64,000 nt of DNA from Erigeron canadensis. Taxonomy: Eukaryota > Streptophyta > Magnoliopsida > Asterales > Asteraceae. The DNA lies in NCBI RefSeq assembly GCF_010389155.1, contig NC_057767.1:3393765-3457764 (forward strand), read 5' to 3'. Below, one piece after another: positions 35,031 to 48,300 of the stretch. A model generated the notes under the pieces. It worked only from the letters and a program-made list of their open reading frames with translations, was not told the DNA's origin and did no database searches. The translations under genes were made by a program, and so were the position numbers. How positions within the stretch are numbered: position 1 is the first letter of the stretch; every line of letters begins with the position of its first letter.

Positions 35031-36305
35031 ATAAATCATTTTCCAATTTTCACTTAACAAAAAAAAAAAACACGTTCAAATCATATATTTTCGAAATTGT
35101 TTTTAAAAAAAAACAGAAAATATGGTTTTCCGCTTTTTTATATTGGAAATTAGGAAGCATCTATTCATTGTTTTTCACTTTTCATTTTCTATTTTAAAAT
35201 TTTGAAAATCAAGTTATATTAACTTTCACCTACGCCCCTTCCCATTTAACTAAGTATATTGTAACATCTTTTTTAATAAGTAAAATGAAAATAATGTTAG
35301 CATTTTTAAAATTTTCATTTATATTCTAGAGATAAAAACTCCTTTAGAGATAAAAACTCCTTCCGTTTTTTAAAGAATTAAAAATAAAAAACTAGAAAAC
35401 ATTTTATACAACTAAACTTGTCCTTAATATTTTTAGTCCTTATAATCAAATTTTCTAGTACATTTTAATTGCCAAATTTTCTCCCCCAAATTCGGTAGCG
35501 ATATACAACTAATTACTTACAAGATATTAAATTTACACTAATATTCCCAACTAATAACTCCATTCCTAGATCTACTACTACTATACCATAATAAAAAGCC
35601 CAGAGACTTAGTACTGTGCACAATCCCCTTCATTTTGACGTTGTCATTATTTTATAAAGTACACCAACAAGCTATCATAATAATGTTTCCTAAATATCTC
35701 TTCTCGTTCCTCTTAAACCCACATGCTTGTAAATATTTATTAAAATTTAAACATTAAAATCATATAGTGGGCACGTCTTCCATCATAAACTGACACAATT
35801 CCATACGGCATACGCGACCACGAGCATAACAAATGATCCACTCCTTCGTCTCCAAGTTTGGAACCATAGACCTCGGGTGGACTTTTGTGTCTCAAATTAA
35901 GTTTTGCTATATGTTGGACATCCTTTGTGGTCCTTGGCGCATCATTCACATGCTTACTTATTAGTATCAATTTTCTACACGTATTGTATTTTGATTTGTC
36001 TACGACCACTTTGATGATCCATATTTTTAAGATTCATGACTCGTTTGAAATAAAAAAGATTGTCAATTTTAAGCAAAGTAAGGTGAAATATGACCATATA
36101 AGCAATACATACTTGAGCAAGTATTATATCCTCTTGAGAATATGTAGATAGATACTACAACACTACAAGAAAGGGTTAATTGCCTAGAAACACTACAAGA
36201 AACTACTACTTTATGTTGTTCTAAGTTTAGCTATCACAGTGTGTAATGTAATATTACAACACATACAAAAACACACAAACTCGATCAGTGGTGATGAAAA
36301 TTACA
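35031..36305. other. Spacer between ABCC13 and its partial copy
   Basis: AT-rich. It carries 'cactacaagaaa' at 36161-36172 and again at 36191-36202, a sequence typical of CACTA transposon ends. A minus-strand open frame (36009-35740) has no recognisable family. Confidence 0.45.
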
Positions 36306-39300
36306 TTACATTGAAGATGCTTTAGCAAAACTTGAAAATCTGGAAGACTCTTCTTGGACTAGAATTTGAGGGTTCCCTTGCTCCACCTGTGCCATTACAA
36401 TAGAAAAAAAAAAAAATTTAACTCATATGTTATAGGTCCTCTCAACTTTAAGAATTTACTTATAAATGAATTGATTTGGATTGTGTGATTGCATCTCAAA
36501 CTCGTCAAATCGAAAATTTAGTATCAAGGGGAACATGTCACCATGAGATGAAAGTCGTTCAAATTTCTACACATACAAGTATACAACCTCCTAAATGATA
36601 ATTTTTCAAACATTAATACTGTTTTCCGGCTGATATGGTTCTATAATTATAACTAAAACATTAGTTATTTACAGAACAAAATGAAGAAAAAACTGTTTGT
36701 TGGTCAACGTCAACCCATCTCGCACCATTTCAACCCAATATTAGAAAAGAACTGTTTCAATCAGAACCTGTTTAACACTTTAACCCATTACCCAAACTGC
36801 CTCAACCCAGCTCTCCCATTTGCCACCTCTAAAAAATTTGAAGCTTAGACTTACAGTGCCATATGCTATCCTATAGATCCTCTATATTTAAGTTTTTATA
36901 ATGCAGTGTTGAATAAAGTGACACAGGTAAAGAATGAGCAATGTCAATTCCATGAACATACCAAGACTCCTTGATCAAGAATCAGTACATTGTCCATGTC
37001 TAGAATTGTAGAGATGCGATGAGCAATTGTGATCACCGTCAGCCCTCTGCATTCACTAGATATGGCATCCTTCAGTTTCGAAGCAGTTTGAGTGTCTATA
37101 TTTGCTGTGCATTCGTCCAAACATAACACCTGCATTACATCATTTAATACCGTTAAGAGACTTAGAAAGAATACCAGCACAAAAGCCAAAGACCAGATAC
37201 AGGTTTCAATGCTGACCCATCTACTTATGGGTCTGTATGGGTTATGTGTCATCTCTAAGTGGTAGAATGATCCATACCAAAAGTTTATTACGCAGGAAAC
37301 GGATCAAATGGATCAAACAGACCAAAATATATTTTTGTTGGGTGTAAACCCAAGTCCCACATTAGAAATCATATAAACTCTAAGCATGTATATAAGCTTG
37401 TAGGTTACTCCCTCTATTAACAATTGCTTTTAGACTTGAACCCCTTTAGCTTGATGATTGTGCTGTAAACGGTCTCAACATACTTCATGTAATTTATTTA
37501 TAACGTGCTAATTATATATAATGTAGATATTAAAGGTTTTATGGAAAGATAGTGTTTTGGGTCAATAAACCTGATCCAATTTGGCCTGTTTACTAATTGA
37601 CCCATTTTGCCACATGTTCAAGAGACAAAGGGTGAGTTCTGACCATAGTAGACTTAAGAAAGGCACGTGCAAGACAAATAAGTTGTCGTTGGCCGACTGA
37701 AAAAGAAGTTCCAGACTCTTTCATTTGCATATCCAATCCCCCTGCAGCTCGAACCTCCTCTTTAATATGACATTTCTCTAGAGCTTTCCACATTATATGG
37801 TCGTCGCTCAAGTTTAAGGGGTCTAAATTTTCCCTGGATATTGTATCAGATAACGTTAACATATATAAGAGACATAGATGGATTTTCTATCACCAATCAA
37901 TGCAGTGAAATGTATCCAATTCTACCTTAAAGTTCCTTTAAAAAGGAATGGAGTCTGAGAAACGACCGCTAAACGTGACCTAAGATCTCTTAGAGAAATG
38001 TCCGCTATGTTTATGCCATCAACTATAATATGTCCTTGACATATTGGATTAAGGCGGAATAAAGCATTCAAAATGCTAGATTTTCCAGCACCCGTCCTTC
38101 CAACAATTCCTACCTGATTAAAATTACATTGATGTTTGTATAAAGTATGACATATATACAATAACATTTCAAGGAATTGCATAGGAATAGAATACATATA
38201 AATATATTTATGTTACTAAATATACAAACCTGTGTTCCTCCAGCTATAGTCAAACTTAGATTACGCAATGCAGGAGGCAAAGACGGCATATATCTGAGTG
38301 CTACATTTTGAAATTCAATCTGCCCATGAGATGGCCAAGCTGCATCCAAAATCTTGTTCCCTTGAAATTTTTCTTGTGGAATGTCCATGTACTATAACAG
38401 ATGCAATCAACTGTTCATTTATTTAAAGTAAGCATTAACAAGCAAACATAATTCTCATGTTCAGACCTGCAGAACCCTCTCAACCGAGACCAATTCCTTC
38501 TCAGTCTCGGTGAAACTTGTCAAAAAACTCCCCAACAATGATACAACTGGAGCTGCATATGACAGGGCTAATCCAACCTGTTTACAAAGTTTTCAAATAT
38601 TAAAAATAATGTTTATGGAAAGAATAAGAAAACTGACATATAACCTTAAAGGGGTGTTAAGATAGTGATTGGATCTGTTTCTCCTATCTGAGGTTACAAT
38701 ATCTAATAACCCGACAGTTGAATGTTTGACAGATTGTTAAATGTTTAAGAAACCAAAAGATAAAAGAAGCAATAGATAAGTACTATTATTGTACATTTTG
38801 GTTTAGACATGTACTAAGTACTAACAATATGAGTAATAAAATTTACTAAATGACAAACTAAAGAGACTGAAAACTTACCAGCCCTGGGGTACCTAAATTG
38901 ACAGGAAGATATCCGTGAGATCCAACAACCGCCATCACCGCGACATATGAGACAACAAAAGCTGCTAAGAACTAAGATCACACAGTAATTACTATTTCGT
39001 AATATTTTCTAAAGATTCCATTGAAGTAATTTGTAATAAAAAGTTACATTACATAGATTCACGTTAGCATATAATCTTGTTTACAATGCCATACTGATTC
39101 TGTGTTTATTGGTAATACCTGCAGGCGTAAAGATAGCCACAGGCTTGCAATTAACTCTGAATACGAAGTTCTCTGATACATCTTGACATGGTCCATGAAT
39201 ACAGTCATGAAAAAGTACTGCGTAAAGACAAAGAGCATTACTTAGTCTCATTAGACTGAAGTACATATACATGTATCGTACTAGTAATAAATTTCAAGCT

Positions 39301-42300
39301 ATTATATATGAAATCTTAAGCTAATAGGTTTGCTCATCCCTGTTAGGCTCTTAAAATATGAAAACTTTGCTAATGTAAAGAGTCTTTAAGATAAAAATCT
39401 TTATATAACAAAATTTTAGCACAGCATTTACCTCGGATTTGAACGCCCTTATAGTTGATGACCCGTCAAGTATCTCGGAGAATGATGCATATATGGGTGA
39501 TCGTGATACGCTGTCTAGCCTTCTCAGTTCTCTTGATGTTGACCTGTAGTAGAACTGAATGGTCCCTTATTTAGAGGGTAATGTCACTATTGTGACACTG
39601 ATACAATTTGTAGAGGTAGCAGTATGGATGCGTTGGATATTGGGTCAAAACGATTTTCGGTTTTTAAGGTCACGTGTTGATAATTCAAAACTTTGAACAA
39701 AGCCATTTAGGAATTTCTATACAAAAAACGTACTTTTGGCAATCTTTTAACACATTTTGACCTGTTCGGCATTTAGCTAAATTGTTTGACTGACTCATTT
39801 GAGTTAAACCACAACCCAAATTGACCCATTCATAAGCATATGAAAGATAAATTGCAACAAGCTCAAGAAAAACATATTGACAAGATTTCCTCTTCATGCT
39901 TATACCTGCACTTTGCTATAGATATACCAAAAAGGCAATATGAGAAGCAAGAACATGACCTACAATAAAAGTATATCGATCAAAGTTCGTAAAATTTAAT
40001 ATATAAACTATATAATAAATGTAATTATGACCCTATTTCATCAATTAGTTACCTGCACAAAGGACAGAATTAAAGCAATTCCTAAGAGGCCGACAAAATT
40101 GGCAAGTAGAATATTGAGAATGAAAGGTAGAGAATCATCAATTGTGTAAAGATCAGACGACAGCCTACAAACATAATCAATATGTACATTCATAAAAGAT
40201 GATACTCATTTTATCGAAGAAGTTTTATCAGAGATCGTAATTCTGACCATTTACTAGGAAGTTAGCCCGATTTGGGTTATGTAAAGTAAAATAATAGCTT
40301 AAAGGAAACTGGTCAAACGAGACGGAAATTGCCAAATTGCATTTTTAATCCATTCTGAATATCTTGATTCGGAAATTAGATCATTGTTGTGGTGTTATAC
40401 TATTTGTAAATCATATTCAAAACTCAAGTAATTGTAAAAATAAAATCTGGAAATCTTTGTGTGGCCAATCCCTACCCAGCCTGTTATTACCCATTACCTG
40501 AAATGCTCATTTTAGAATTTAAGCTACCTGTTCAGTATTCTTCCACTTGGTGTCTGGTCAAAAAATGCAACAGGTGCATCAACAAGCTTTTTCAACAGGT
40601 TATTGTGCACCTGAACTGCTGCACGTAGACCGCCATATGCAAATGAGAACGCCCTAACTAGAGTAAGAAAGGAGTTCGCCACACAAAAGATACAGAGTAT
40701 AACCTGCAGTGTCAATAAAAAGTTCACAAATGCCTATTTTGCCAGTTACGTAGCTATGCATCTGCAGTCTCATGCGCAGTTGCATTGTAAACATGCAAAA
40801 GAGTGCATTGAGTAAACAGAAAAGCATGTGGTCCTTATAAATGCTAGAGTGGCAATTTCGATTGATTAACTATTGGCTGTCAAGAATCTCAAATGGGTCA
40901 AAACAAAAAAGTTTCTTAAAGGGGAATGGATATAAAAACTTTATGGTCAAACCAACCAATCCAATCGGTTTTAATCCCTACTAAAACGTTTATAGATATA
41001 ACCTGGACCCATTACCTCACCCACCCAGCTTGTCACTTATTCACTTTAAAGTTCAAAGGATGATTTCTTATATGAATATGATTGCAGCATAAGATTCCTG
41101 TGAGACTCATATTCGTTAGGAATTGAGCTCTTGGAATTAGTTCGGTTTATATTGACAATCTATGATTCACTAATACTGCCTAAAGTTAGTGTGAGCATGA
41201 AATCCGACCATCAGCAAGTAATAAAATTTACCAGATAAAAGGATGTTGGATGCTGTTCTAATGCTGATATATCAACCCAGTAAGACAGCCATAGATCATT
41301 TCCATTTCGAGAAGCTTGCATTAAAATTGCTGACAGGCATGTTACAGCTGTAATACACCAACCAGTGAATGCAGCATAACTCCTGTACAATAAAAGAAAA
41401 TAACTGAAGTTTAGTCCGTTTTATAAATTTTAGACAGGATACACTAATATAGAAAAGGCGACTTTTTGGACCACTGCCCTTTCTTTTCAAATTAAGTGTC
41501 AACCTAGCAAGTATGCTGAAACACATTCTTAAAGGTCACAAGAAGCAGGATGGGGGATTGGGAAACAGGTAAAATGAAGCAATAGTCATAATCTAAATCT
41601 TTGAACAAAAATGACAAGGTTGTACGCAATAAAAATAAATGTTATATGGCTTTTAACTCATTTAACTAGTTCCTCTTCTATTAAATTTTCTTCTATCTAT
41701 TTGACCCATTTGAGATAAAATGCACCCGCATTAACAAATAAACAAGTCGATATTGCCATCTATACACACCGTTGTTTGCAGAAACAATTGATTTTAAATA
41801 ATTACAGCAATGTTGATACAGATAAAAGAGAGCATTTTACTTGGAACTTATATTCAAATTCTTGCATCTATAAAAAAGTTTTAAAATTTTTTACTTTGCA
41901 TATTCACAAGAATGATGGTTTGAAAAATGTCACTCACTGAAAGATTGACTCACATGTACACGGTTGTTTCAACTCTGCCTTCTTTTCTCTCTTCAACCCC
42001 GATAATATTGTCAGTGGTATCCATAATATCTACACCTTCGCTCTTTAACATAACACTCTCCTCAACTTCCATACAAGTATCTCCACTTTCTCCTTGTAAT
42101 TTGGTCTCAGAAGATGTGTTAAACTCTTCAGTTCTAAACAATGATGCGTATGAAGAAGTTGAACATTCAGTTGGACTCCCTACCCATTTCACTTGTCCTT
42201 TGTCCATTATAACAATCATATCTGCAGCGAATATTGCCTGTTAAATGTAAAAGATTATTTAGTGTATGAAGTCCAGTGAATTTCAGCAGTTGTTTATTTA

Positions 42301-45300
42301 TTAGCAAGGAAAATATGTGACAAAATGGCCGGGTTGGTAACAGCCTAACAAGTCAAAATGGGTAAGTTATTGTTTCGGTCGAAATGGGCCAAGTCGTGTT
42401 GGATTCACCTGAAACGCCTTGGTCAAAAGAGTTAGAAATAATTAGTGTGTCAGATATGAATACAAATTTGAGCATTTCATCCATCATCTAATTTCTTAAT
42501 ATAATGGTTCATGTGATTTTATGCATTAAAGATATAATTTGGGCGGCTTCCAATCCATTGAACCAATATTCTAATAAGATAAACTTTTTTGTGTCTTATT
42601 TGACCCATTAGATATAAAACATAACCCAAATCAACCCACTCGTAAGTAAATGCATCAACATAGCTACCTCTAACAAGGACATACAGTCATTACCTGAATA
42701 TTATGGGTGCAAAGAATGCGTGTTTTCTGATTCATAAGAGGACTAAGGAGTGCATGTGATAATATCCAAGAAGCCACTTGTGCATCAACTGCACTAAGGA
42801 CATCATCCAGCATGACTAAGTCAGATCCATGGTAAACAGCCCTGTTCATCCCCTTAAGTATAAGAACTTTCATGAATAACAATAAACTTCTTGCACATTA
42901 TCAATTGTGAATGCCAATGAGAAACGATAGATAACGGCACCTGGCAAGTGCAAGACGAGCTCTCTGTCCACCTGAAAGATTAATCCCTTTCTCTCCAATA
43001 TAAGCCATATCACCTCCAACCATGAGGGACACATCTGTGTCAAGGGCACATGCCTCTAGAACAGCAGAATACCTGTACAAAGAAATTGACCCATACGTTA
43101 TTACCAAACAATAGAGATCTTCAAAATGTATTGCACTCCTTATCTTCAAAGTGAACATTCTGTACAAAAAATGTAATTCTGAATGGGTCACTTCAGGCTA
43201 TGTTTTATTTCTAATGGAGAAAGCATTCTAACTTGCTTAAAGCGTATAACCTCCTAAATCATTTTGTACAATAAGTAGATTGCTGTTGTGATTTTATAAA
43301 TTTTGTATCATTTTGTGTACAGAATGTTTCGGGTCAAACTGATTTGACCCATTTCCAACTATGCTAGAAATTTGCCCCTTCCTATCGATTACCCAACTTG
43401 CACATTTTGCCACCTCAAATAAATGGAGTACACTTGGACAGATTAGGGATCAAACTCTGCGGATCAATAATATCTTTGAAAGGTTTGTTCAAGTTCATTC
43501 TTAGAGAAAAGTACCTTATCGGATCATAGTCCTTCCCAAATATGACATTATCACGGATAGTGCCAGAAAGAATCCACGGAATCTACAGCTCCAAACATGG
43601 ATAGGTTAATAAGTATAAGTTATAAATTTATGACTCAAAGAAAGTATGAGCTCATCATATTTAGTAAGGTTATTATCAAACCTGTGGGACATAGGCCACA
43701 GATCCACTTGAATATATAAATCCCTTAATAAGCTTCAATTCTCCAAGGATGGAATTTAACAAGGATGATTTACCTGAACCAACCTGAACACATGCATTCC
43801 ATTATGTAATGCTGACAATTATATCACAATCTTATACAGTAGTAAAAATTTATGGACTTTTGTATGAAGTGTAGCTGTCTATCATGGCAAAATGGGTTTA
43901 AAGACACCCATTACAACCTCCTAAATCAATGGTCAAATATTGAGATTATTAGTGTAATAATAAACTTTTCGTGTGTGTGTGTGTGTCTGTGTGTGTGTAT
44001 ATATATATTGATATTAAACTGGACAAAAATGTGTTTGATGGTTAATCCAGACAAGAAACTCCATTTGTTTTTGACCCACCCGACCCTCTCGTTTTCCAGA
44101 TCAAGATATACTCTGTGGTAAGTTAAATGACCAATCAAAGTGGCAAGACTCCTAAGAGCAGAGTTGACCTCTCCAATAACAGCAACTAGAAAACCCTTTG
44201 GAATTGCAAGATTGACATGATTCAGAATCGGCTTCTTGACTTCCTGATCACTGTTTGACCATGCACAACAAACATCTTTCATGAAAATATCCATTTCTTC
44301 ATATGATGATGAAGAATTGTTTGTCTGCAAGTTACGAGGCTCATGCTCATGACATGAGAGGAACTTGCCCAGCCGTCTTGTAGATATGAATGCCTGTGGA
44401 GAAATTTTAACAGAAACAAAACATATTGCCTGTTAATTTACAAACTTTATCATGAAGCTGTTTGTTTACAAGAGGGCATTTGCATAACTCACGTCGATCA
44501 ACCCATTAATGACCCATGGGAATGAGTTCAATGGAGAGATCAAATTGTTAAATAGAGCAAGACAAGTGAAAACCTGCAAAATTCGATGATAAAATTACCA
44601 AAAAATCAAAATGCTAATAAGAAAAAACCACAGGGAACTCCAAGTATTGAAAGAACTGTTATACCGTTGCTGCATCAAGTTGATTTCCCATCATTACATA
44701 AAGTCCAAATGTGAACAAAGAAAAAAGAGTTGGTGTTGTTGCCCAAAAGAATACACACCATGCATCCAAGTACTTCCTTGTCTATAAAAAAGAGATCAGA
44801 ATAAAGATTCATTGCATTATGATGAAAGGCGGTTTATAAACTCAAAATATAATCTAGGCTTCAACTAGGGGTGGCATGTCAAAGCAAAGTTCCCGTCAAA
44901 ACGGGAATTTTTACAGATTGTCTTGGGGTTGACCAAAAGCACTTTTGTTCCACTTCTTTTTATAAATATTTCGAGTTAAATGATTATAAGGTTTCACGAA
45001 CTCAAAATATAATCTAGGCTTCAACCCATTTGACCATTAAATTAATTTGACTGTTTCGTTAGCCAACTTCTTTATTTTGCATGTTTGACCCATTAAAGAT
45101 AGTACATAACATGAATCAAACCATTCATATATCGATGAATCGAAATGCCAGCTATATCAATGTATCTTAATGTAAAGAGTAATTCTTACTGACAAATATT
45201 TCACTTCTAAGGATCTTGTTTTCATCAACCAGCTAGTAAAAATAAGCTCCCAACCATACATTTTCAAAGTTCGAATGTATGTCAATAGCTCTCCAGTTCT

Positions 45301-48300
45301 TCTAACCCTGTCCCAGGTGTTACATGTTATAAATTAGGCCTATATTTTAATCTAGAACTCTATCACAAAGACTTCAAGATACAATTGTCTCCAAAACAAT
45401 ACTATTAGACTATTAGTAATAACAGAGAAAACTGGTTTGGTAACAACTATGAAGATATCTGCAAAGTGCACTCACCTTTCATCCTTTTGCTTCATCATAT
45501 TTGTAGTGGCACTAGCAATCAACTCAGCAATCCATTTATTTACTACATGTTGTTATTGTAACTTTATCAGTATGAATAAATGATTACAATATTACATAGA
45601 TATCATATATCAAAGAAGTAAGAAATGTGAAAATGTATAAAAAGAGAATATCTGAAAGGAAAACAGATCAAAGGGTCAAAGTTTACCCACAATTTATATG
45701 TAATGTCAGACATTCATCTTTTGTAATCGTGTCTAACATTAACTTTTAACAGATAATGTTTGGAGCAAAAGTGTTCCGGGTCAGCCTGACCAGGCCTGTT
45801 TTGACTCTAACAGAAAATATACCGATTTTGACCCGTTACTTACATACTGTATTCATGTAAAGAAACAAATGCAAGGAGACTTTACCTGGTATCAACAATA
45901 TAGTTATTGTGATTCCCGCAACAAAAGCAAACTGAACTTGGGTATAGAGCAGATACAGGGCAATTCCAATTTGTAGTGGCAAGCTGAAAGGTTTAGAGAA
46001 TCAATACGACCGATAAGGCTTATTACTCTATTAGAAACATGTTAACCTTAACTATAATGATAGCATAAAAGACCAACACCTATGGTTGCAGATATGTCAA
46101 AAAAATAGATAAAGACCTCCACATGTCATGAAAACTGTTGCACATATTGACGGTCCGGTCCACATCCACAGACATGAATGTTTGAATTTCTCCCTCGGAA
46201 AATTTAGATCTTTCAGCTAGGCTTACATGGAGACACTGAAATTTTCATGACGGGAACCTTGATGGTTAGCTCATAACTTACCTGAATTTATACATCCATA
46301 CATATATGTGTGTCTCTATCTATAAATAGATACAATATATCAGACGATAAGTACTTGCCTTTCGAAATAAAACAGTCATAAGACCAGAACGTAGCTTTAA
46401 CTTTAACTTGGAGAGGCGAAATGTATATTGTGTATCAAGAAAAGATCTGCAGAAATGAGTTCATACAAGAATTGTTACAAGTTATGATAGAACATAAGTT
46501 TACATCAGTGAGTATCTTAGACTCTTTTTGCAACTTAGAAGCAATGTATAAACACCTTTATCAGTGAAACACATGAATACTTCATGGAATAAAAGGTACA
46601 AGTTATGATCTAATCATGAGAAGAAACACAGTTGTATTAGACTTGTACCTCGGAACACGTCATTAATACGAATAAGTATTTTATGCTAAAGTAATCAAAA
46701 TATAACCATAAGACTTACTTCAAAATGGAAGTTAAGCCGAGGGAAATGGCGAAGAGATAACCATTAAAGTTTCCTGATCCTGTATATAGAAACTTATGAT
46801 TTTTAATATTCCATTTGCATGTGAAAAAGTCATAAGACTCTTGAAAATTCAACGTTAATTACACATACAGAAAACTGTAATCATAAGTGATTAACAGGAA
46901 GAAGGATAACCATAACTTTATGCATGACAGTTGTAAAGGCCTACCGTTCTTATAGGAAGCATGGACAATACAATACTATTCTAGAAACCAAATGAGATGC
47001 AAATGTAGCAATTGACCTTCTTGAAGATATTTGATCAGCATATTAAGAAGCAAGGGTCCAGCAAAACCAAGAAGATCATTGACTACCTGAAATTGGAAGA
47101 TAATTGACATTATAAGCCTACTACTTCATTAATCTAAGGGTTTAACTTTTCTTTATTGTTGTTTGTGATATTGTATAGTTAGGCCACCCATGTTGCTTTC
47201 GGCCGTTTCTTGGCAAAAAAGTCCCCATGTTTTTGTAAATCAACTACTTTACCCATACCATTCTAAAATGATCAAAGTAACTCTCATAAGTGTACGATAT
47301 CCTTATGTTCTATTTTGTAAACTTCGATATTTGTTTCTTTTATGTAATCTAGAAAAAAAGAAAGATATAATCCTCAAAAGTACCTTTAACAGGCCTAAGC
47401 AAATGTATTGCCAACCGTATGCATAACATATAGTCCAAAACAAAGAAGGATGAGAGCAATCAAGTCCTCTTTGATCTTCCCAACATTTTAGCAAAGAATC
47501 ATGGCAGAACAAGGGATCCATGTCAACCGGCAATTGAATCAAATCGTCGAAGTTTAGTTGTTTCTTTGCACCGTGTTCCATTACACAATTGATAGATTTA
47601 AATGTCATGACATTCCAAAATCTGGCAAGACCCCCCTTTGATAAACAAGTAAATGACACATAAGTTACTTTATTCCAAACTAGGTAACAATGAGATATTG
47701 TTAATCTTTTATAAAAGTTGCTTCTGACAGAAATAAATAACATACAGGACTTTCTTGAAAAGTTTCGTCGATAGCCATTTCACTGGACAGTAGCGACTCT
47801 TCCATTGAACTACATGTTTGAAAGAAACAAATTCAGTTTTAGGAACAATAATGTTTGCTCTTCAATTGCCAGGAAAATAGATATTTATAGATGGTACTTA
47901 GAAAAGTATGCAACACTAATTCATGTCTTGGCAGGGTTTATGCTCTCTGGATCTTTCAAATAAATATTCGTCTGATAATAATCTCCAACATATTTAGCTG
48001 CTTACTATAGTTCCTTAGAAAAACTTTAAATCGGGGGAGTGAAATTTAAAAAAGATTCTCTGCAATTTAAAGAGGACTGAAATTCGTCATGGTTTACCTG
48101 TTCCTACGAGATGCCTGCTTCACTCTGATGATATTAACCAAGGTACCAAACAGAACATCCACTAGAACTATTAAGCTCTCATTAATACAGCTAAAAACCT
48201 GCAGAACAACGTCATAACTTAACTTATGTCTTTCATTCTTTCTATAGAATAAAGCACCTACCGGTAAGATTTTTCTCTGATCATTATTAAACGACGAAGA

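Noticed and set aside
35740..36009. Minus-strand open frame of 89 codons in the ABCC13 spacer
   Set aside because: No recognised domain, no splice context, AT-rich surroundings; not supported as a gene.
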